Of a DNA stretch of 9,608 nt, positions 6,088 to 9,608 are shown in pieces (position 1 is the stretch's first letter; each line of letters opens with the position of its first letter). The notes beneath the pieces are model-generated. The model did not search any database. It was not told the origin of the DNA and was given only the letters and a program-made list of their open reading frames with translations. A program made the translations under genes and the position numbers. The stretch is from NCBI GenBank assembly GCA_030638985.1, contig DAOWDO010000022.1, positions 1 to 9,608 on the forward strand, read 5' to 3'. The stretch is from Dehalococcoidia bacterium. GTDB taxonomy: Bacteria > Chloroflexota > Dehalococcoidia > Dehalococcoidales > DAOWLH01.

Positions 6088-7215
6088 TTGACAGTGAACA
6101 GTAAGGATATAAAATACTGGGTCGGTTTTAATATCATACCCGGCATTGGTCGTGTCAGGTTCAGCCAGCTTGAGAACCACTTTGGCAGTCTGGGGCAGGC
6201 CTGGCAGGCTGACCCGGCAGGGTTGAAGAAGGCTGGTCTGGATGATAGCGCCGTTAGGGCCATCGGTCGCTGGCGCCCCGAGATAAATCTTGAAGCCGAG
6301 ATGGAAAAACTGGCTCGCTGTGGCATACAGGCGATTACCTGTAATGATGCCGGTTATCCAGCCCGGCTCAAGGAGATATACGATTATCCACCGCTGCTCT
6401 ATGTCAGGGGGCAGCTGCTGCCCGAGGATGAGTGGTGCCTGGCAGTGGTTGGCACCCGGCGGCCGACTATATATGGCCGACAGGTGGCGGAGGAAATCGT
6501 CGCCGAACTGGCTCAGAACAAGATAACCATTATTAGCGGCCTGGCCAGGGGGATTGATTCGGTTGGCCATCGGGGTGCACTTGAGGCCGGCGGCCGGAGT
6601 ATTGCCGTTATGGGTGGCGGCCTTGACGCCATCTACCCGGCTGAAAATGCCAGCCTGGCCCAGAGTATTATCAAGAGGGGTGCCCTCCTCAGTGAGTTTC
6701 ATCCGGGCACCAGGCCCAGGCCGGAGAACTTTCCCCGTCGCAACCGCATAATAAGTGGCATGAGTCTGGGGGTGCTGGTAGTTGAGGCTGGTGAGACCAG
6801 CGGGGCACTGATAACCGCCCACCTGGCGCTGGAGCAGAACAGGGAGGTCTTTGCCATACCGGGCAGTATTCTGTCGCTGGCCAGCCGCGGTAGCAACCGC
6901 CTCATCCAAGAGGGGGCCAAGCTGGTTGCAGACTGTACCGATATTCTGGAGGAGCTGAACCTGACCGCGGTGGGAAGCCAGATGGAAATGAAGGAGATTC
7001 TTCCCTCTTCTGAGAACGAGGCGCTGCTGCTCAAGCAGTTAGCCGCCGAGCCAACCCATATTGATGATGTCTGCCGCCTGAGTGGTCTTGAGGCCTCGAT
7101 GGTGAGCAGTACTCTGACCATGATGGAACTGAAGGGGCTGGTCAAGCAGGTAGGGGCGATGAACTATATTCTTTGCCGGGAAGTCCGGGAGAAATACCGG
7201 GTGGAAATAGACTGA
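6088..7215 (+). CDS. dprA: DNA processing protein DprA (Smf)
   Basis: A cytoplasmic single-stranded-DNA binding protein that loads RecA onto incoming DNA during natural transformation; it is also widespread in bacteria not known to be competent. The 375-residue protein shows the standard three parts: an N-terminal helix-hairpin-helix/SAM-like region (about 10-65), the Rossmann-fold DprA domain with VGTRRPT (121-127), SGLARGID (150-157), MGGGLD (175-180), PRRNRIISG (216-224) and ETSGALITA (236-244), and a C-terminal winged-helix domain (about 308-365). All family motifs are intact. Start: TTG at 6088 with GAGG five bases upstream; GTG at 6094 is a close alternative and would remove two residues. 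topA follows after four bases, so translation is probably coupled. The dprA-topA order is conserved in many Gram-positive and related bacteria. Confidence 0.96.
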   Translation: MTVNSKDIKYWVGFNIIPGIGRVRFSQLENHFGSLGQAWQADPAGLKKAGLDDSAVRAIGRWRPEINLEAEMEKLARCGIQAITCNDAGYPARLKEIYDYPPLLYVRGQLLPEDEWCLAVVGTRRPTIYGRQVAEEIVAELAQNKITIISGLARGIDSVGHRGALEAGGRSIAVMGGGLDAIYPAENASLAQSIIKRGALLSEFHPGTRPRPENFPRRNRIISGMSLGVLVVEAGETSGALITAHLALEQNREVFAIPGSILSLASRGSNRLIQEGAKLVADCTDILEELNLTAVGSQMEMKEILPSSENEALLLKQLAAEPTHIDDVCRLSGLEASMVSSTLTMMELKGLVKQVGAMNYILCREVREKYRVEID

Positions 7216-7219
7216 TTTG

Positions 7220-9313
7220 ATGAAAAGTAAGCTGGTAATAGTTGAGTCGCCGGCTAAGGCAAGGACACTTGCCAGGATTCTGGGAGAAGGCTACCTTCTA
7301 AAGGCCTCGCTGGGTCATATCAGAGACCTGCCCCGTAGCCGGCTGGGGGTGGACACCGAGCATGGTTTCACGCCCAAATACGTGGTACCCCGAGACAAGG
7401 CAAAGGCGGTTCGTGAGCTCAAACAGGCGGTTAAGGGAGCGGCTGCTGTCTATCTGGCCACAGACCCGGACCGTGAGGGGGAGGCCATTGCCTGGCACCT
7501 GGCTGATGTGACCAGAGCTGGAAAAACCCCGTATCGCCGGGTGGTTTTTCATGAAATAACGGAGTCGGCTATAAAACGGGCTTTTAAATATTCCCGCCCG
7601 ATAGATATGCAGCTGGTGAATGCCCAGCAGGCCCGCCGTATCCTTGACCGGCTGGTCGGCTATAAACTGAGCCCGTTGCTATGGCGCAAAGTCAGGCGGG
7701 GGCTGTCCGCAGGCAGAGTCCAGTCGGTGGCGCTGAGAATTATAGTTGACCGCGAACGTGAGGTTGAGCAGTTTATCCCGCAGGAATACTGGACTATTGA
7801 GGCTAAACTGACCAAGAGAGATATTGAAAGATCCCCCTTCTCTGCCCTGCTGGTTGGACTTACCGATGGCACCAAGCTTGATATTGATAGTCAGGAAGAA
7901 GCCGGGGCAATCAAGAACGAGCTGGAATCGGCAGGCTACGGTGTTGCCAGGATAAAGACAAAAAAGGTCAACCGGCAACCGGCACCACCCTTTATCACCA
8001 GCACTTTGCAGCAGGAGGCCTGGCGCCGTTTTCGTTTTACTGCCAAGCAGACAATGGCGCTGGCACAGCAGCTATATGAAGGTCTGCCCCTGGGCAGTGA
8101 GGGTAGTGTCGGCCTGATTACCTACATGCGAACAGACTCGACTCATGTCGCCCGCTCAGCGGTGGCTGAAACCCGCCAGTTTATCGCCAAGGAACACGGC
8201 CCGCAGTTTCTTCCGCCGAATGCCCGTTCCTTTGCCGGCCGGGTTAAGGGGGCCCAGGAAGCTCATGAAGCCATCCGGCCAACCAAAATCTGGCGGCAGC
8301 CGTCCGGGGTCAGGCAGTTCCTTAATGCCAACCAGTTAAGGCTCTACCAGATCATCTGGCAGAGAATGGTGGCCAGCCAGATGGCGGCGGCCATCTTTGA
8401 GAATACGGCGGTTGACATCGAGGCCAGATGCCCGGCGTCTAAGACAAGATACCTCTTCCGAAGCTCGAGCTCGGTCAGTATCTTCCCCGGGTTTATGATT
8501 CTCTATAGCGAGAGTAAAGACAAAGAAGAAAAGAAGTCTGCACTACTACCTCTTCTCGAGAAGGGCGATATACTGGAACTCGTGGGACTTTTACCGGAGC
8601 AGCACTTTACCCAGCCACCGCTCCGCTTTACCGAAGCTACTCTGATTAAAGCGCTGGAACAGTGGGGGATAGGACGGCCCAGCACATATGCCCCTATTCT
8701 GTCTACTATTCAAGAAAGGGAATATGTAACTAAGGATAATGGCAACCTCAGGCCGACAGAACTGGGCATAGCGGTTAACGGTCTGCTTGTCCGCTGCTTT
8801 CCGGACATAATAAACGTCGAGTTTACCGCCCGCATGGAAGATGAACTGGACAAGGTAGCCAGCGATAACATGGACTGGGTGCAGGTGGTTAGCAATTTTT
8901 ATACCCCCTTTGATAGTGACCTGGAGAAAGCCCAGCAGGTGGATAGAGTTGACTTGAAGGAAGAGGTTGTTGAAGGGCTGTGCCCGGATTGTGGCCGGCC
9001 TCTGGTGCTGAAGCATGGGCGCTTTGGCAAGTTTGTGGCCTGTAGCGGATACCCGGACTGCAAGTACACGGCTTCATACCGGATTAAGACCGGGGCGAGG
9101 TGCCCGGAGTGCGGCGCCGAACTGGTAGGCAAAAAGAGCAAAAAGGGCCGTACCTTCTATGGCTGCAACCGCTATCCGGAGTGCAAGTTCGCCACCAATT
9201 ACAGGCCGCTTGCCAGACTCTGCCCCAAGTGTGACGGGCTGCTCACGGTGTATCGTGGGAAATGGGCGCAGTGTCTAAAGTGTAAACATAAAGAGAAGCT
9301 GGAACAGGGGTAA
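7220..9313 (+). CDS. topA: DNA topoisomerase I (type IA)
   Basis: It relaxes negatively supercoiled DNA by cutting one strand and passing the other, through a 5'-phosphotyrosine link. The protein has 697 residues from ATG 7220. TTG at 7217, directly before it, is a possible alternative start. The Toprim domain has VESPAK with Glu9 and DPDREGE with Asp82, Asp84 and Glu86 as Mg2+ ligands. The gate domains include SAGRVQS (163-169) and the catalytic Tyr302 in LITYMRTDS. At the C-terminus are three four-cysteine zinc ribbons: Cys588/591/608/614, Cys628/631/649/655 and a shorter one at Cys668/671/685/688. Length and layout match bacterial TopA, and nothing is missing. It sits between dprA and a Xer recombinase with gaps of four bases each, an apparent operon. 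No strong ribosome site precedes the ATG, which suggests coupling to dprA translation. Confidence 0.97.
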   Translation: MKSKLVIVESPAKARTLARILGEGYLLKASLGHIRDLPRSRLGVDTEHGFTPKYVVPRDKAKAVRELKQAVKGAAAVYLATDPDREGEAIAWHLADVTRAGKTPYRRVVFHEITESAIKRAFKYSRPIDMQLVNAQQARRILDRLVGYKLSPLLWRKVRRGLSAGRVQSVALRIIVDREREVEQFIPQEYWTIEAKLTKRDIERSPFSALLVGLTDGTKLDIDSQEEAGAIKNELESAGYGVARIKTKKVNRQPAPPFITSTLQQEAWRRFRFTAKQTMALAQQLYEGLPLGSEGSVGLITYMRTDSTHVARSAVAETRQFIAKEHGPQFLPPNARSFAGRVKGAQEAHEAIRPTKIWRQPSGVRQFLNANQLRLYQIIWQRMVASQMAAAIFENTAVDIEARCPASKTRYLFRSSSSVSIFPGFMILYSESKDKEEKKSALLPLLEKGDILELVGLLPEQHFTQPPLRFTEATLIKALEQWGIGRPSTYAPILSTIQEREYVTKDNGNLRPTELGIAVNGLLVRCFPDIINVEFTARMEDELDKVASDNMDWVQVVSNFYTPFDSDLEKAQQVDRVDLKEEVVEGLCPDCGRPLVLKHGRFGKFVACSGYPDCKYTASYRIKTGARCPECGAELVGKKSKKGRTFYGCNRYPECKFATNYRPLARLCPKCDGLLTVYRGKWAQCLKCKHKEKLEQG

Positions 9314-9317
9314 CCGG

Positions 9318-9608
9318 GTGCAGGAAGTGTTTAACCGTTATCAGGACTACCTTAGGGTAGAGCGCAGCGTCTCGCCCTACACCATACGTAATTATACCAG
9401 CGATCTGGTGGGCAACTACCAGCGGGGCACGGCCAAGGGTTTCTTCCAGTTTCTGAAGCTGAGGAAGATTGACACGCTGAATCAGGTAGACAGGCAAGTC
9501 ATGCGGGATTACCTGGCCTATCTGGCGGAGCAGGGCATCGTCCGGGCCAGCATCTCCCGCAAGCTGTCGGCCATTCGCTCGTTCTACCGCTACCTGGTGC
9601 GGGAAGGA
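9318..9608 (+). CDS. Tyrosine recombinase, XerC/XerD-like (N-terminal part, cut by window edge)
   Basis: The first 97 residues of a Xer-type tyrosine recombinase, a family that resolves chromosome dimers at dif with FtsK. Only the N-terminal SAM-like core-binding domain is in the window. The recognisable motifs are YLRVERSVSPYTIRNYTSDL (11-30) and ISRKLSAIRSFYRYL (near the end). The catalytic Arg-His-Arg-Tyr domain lies beyond base 9608 and cannot be checked. Start: GTG at 9318, four bases after the topA stop, with GGGG at 9307-9310 seven bases upstream. Between the DL of helix 2 and the FFQFL motif there are about ten extra residues (31-40) compared with typical XerC/XerD. Position behind topA favours XerC, the housekeeping enzyme, over a phage integrase; XerC and XerD cannot be told apart from this part alone. 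Confidence 0.88.
   Translation, partial: MQEVFNRYQDYLRVERSVSPYTIRNYTSDLVGNYQRGTAKGFFQFLKLRKIDTLNQVDRQVMRDYLAYLAEQGIVRASISRKLSAIRSFYRYLVREG

Noticed and set aside
6067..6909. Long open frame on the minus strand (280 codons)
   Set aside because: It is antisense to dprA, which has complete family motifs. The antisense product has no recognisable features and also runs close to the tRNA gene.

Overview
The window is a stretch of ordinary bacterial chromosome of moderate GC content. It holds seven protein genes (two cut by the window edges) and two tRNA genes. The gene set and the dprA-topA-xerC order fit a Gram-positive or Chloroflexota-type bacterium. I lean towards Chloroflexota (Dehalococcoidia) because of the general feel of the proteins, but the sequence alone does not prove it. 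Alternative starts are common: both large minus-strand transporters and dprA appear to start at TTG, and xerC at GTG.

Left half, minus strand, reading right to left from 4343: a small secreted lipoprotein of unknown function; a Na+/Ca2+-exchanger-family (CaCA) membrane protein; and a P2-type cation ATPase whose last residues lie beyond base 1. The gaps are 122 and 93 bases. An extended -10 promoter lies directly before the ATPase, so it need not depend on read-through from the exchanger.

Right half, plus strand: nhaA (Na+/H+ antiporter) diverges from the lipoprotein gene across a 93-base gap. It is followed by two tandem tRNA-Ser genes, CGA and GGA anticodons. Then come dprA, topA and the start of a Xer-type tyrosine recombinase, packed with 4-base gaps as an apparent operon for DNA processing and chromosome topology.

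Functionally, 4437-5774 and 1-3831 form a cluster of monovalent and divalent cation transporters. NhaA could exchange Na+ for H+, a CaCA exchanger could couple to the Na+ gradient, and an ATPase could pump cations directly. This coupling is inference from neighbourhood. The ATPase has changed residues at positions that bind Ca2+ in SERCA, so its ion should be left open.

I found no mobile element, CRISPR array, prophage or defence system, and no convincing undescribed system. The points most worth a second look are the altered ATPase ion sites, near-leaderless transcript starts, an inverted repeat over the ATPase promoter, the tRNA-Ser pair, and an apparent insertion in the recombinase N-terminal domain.
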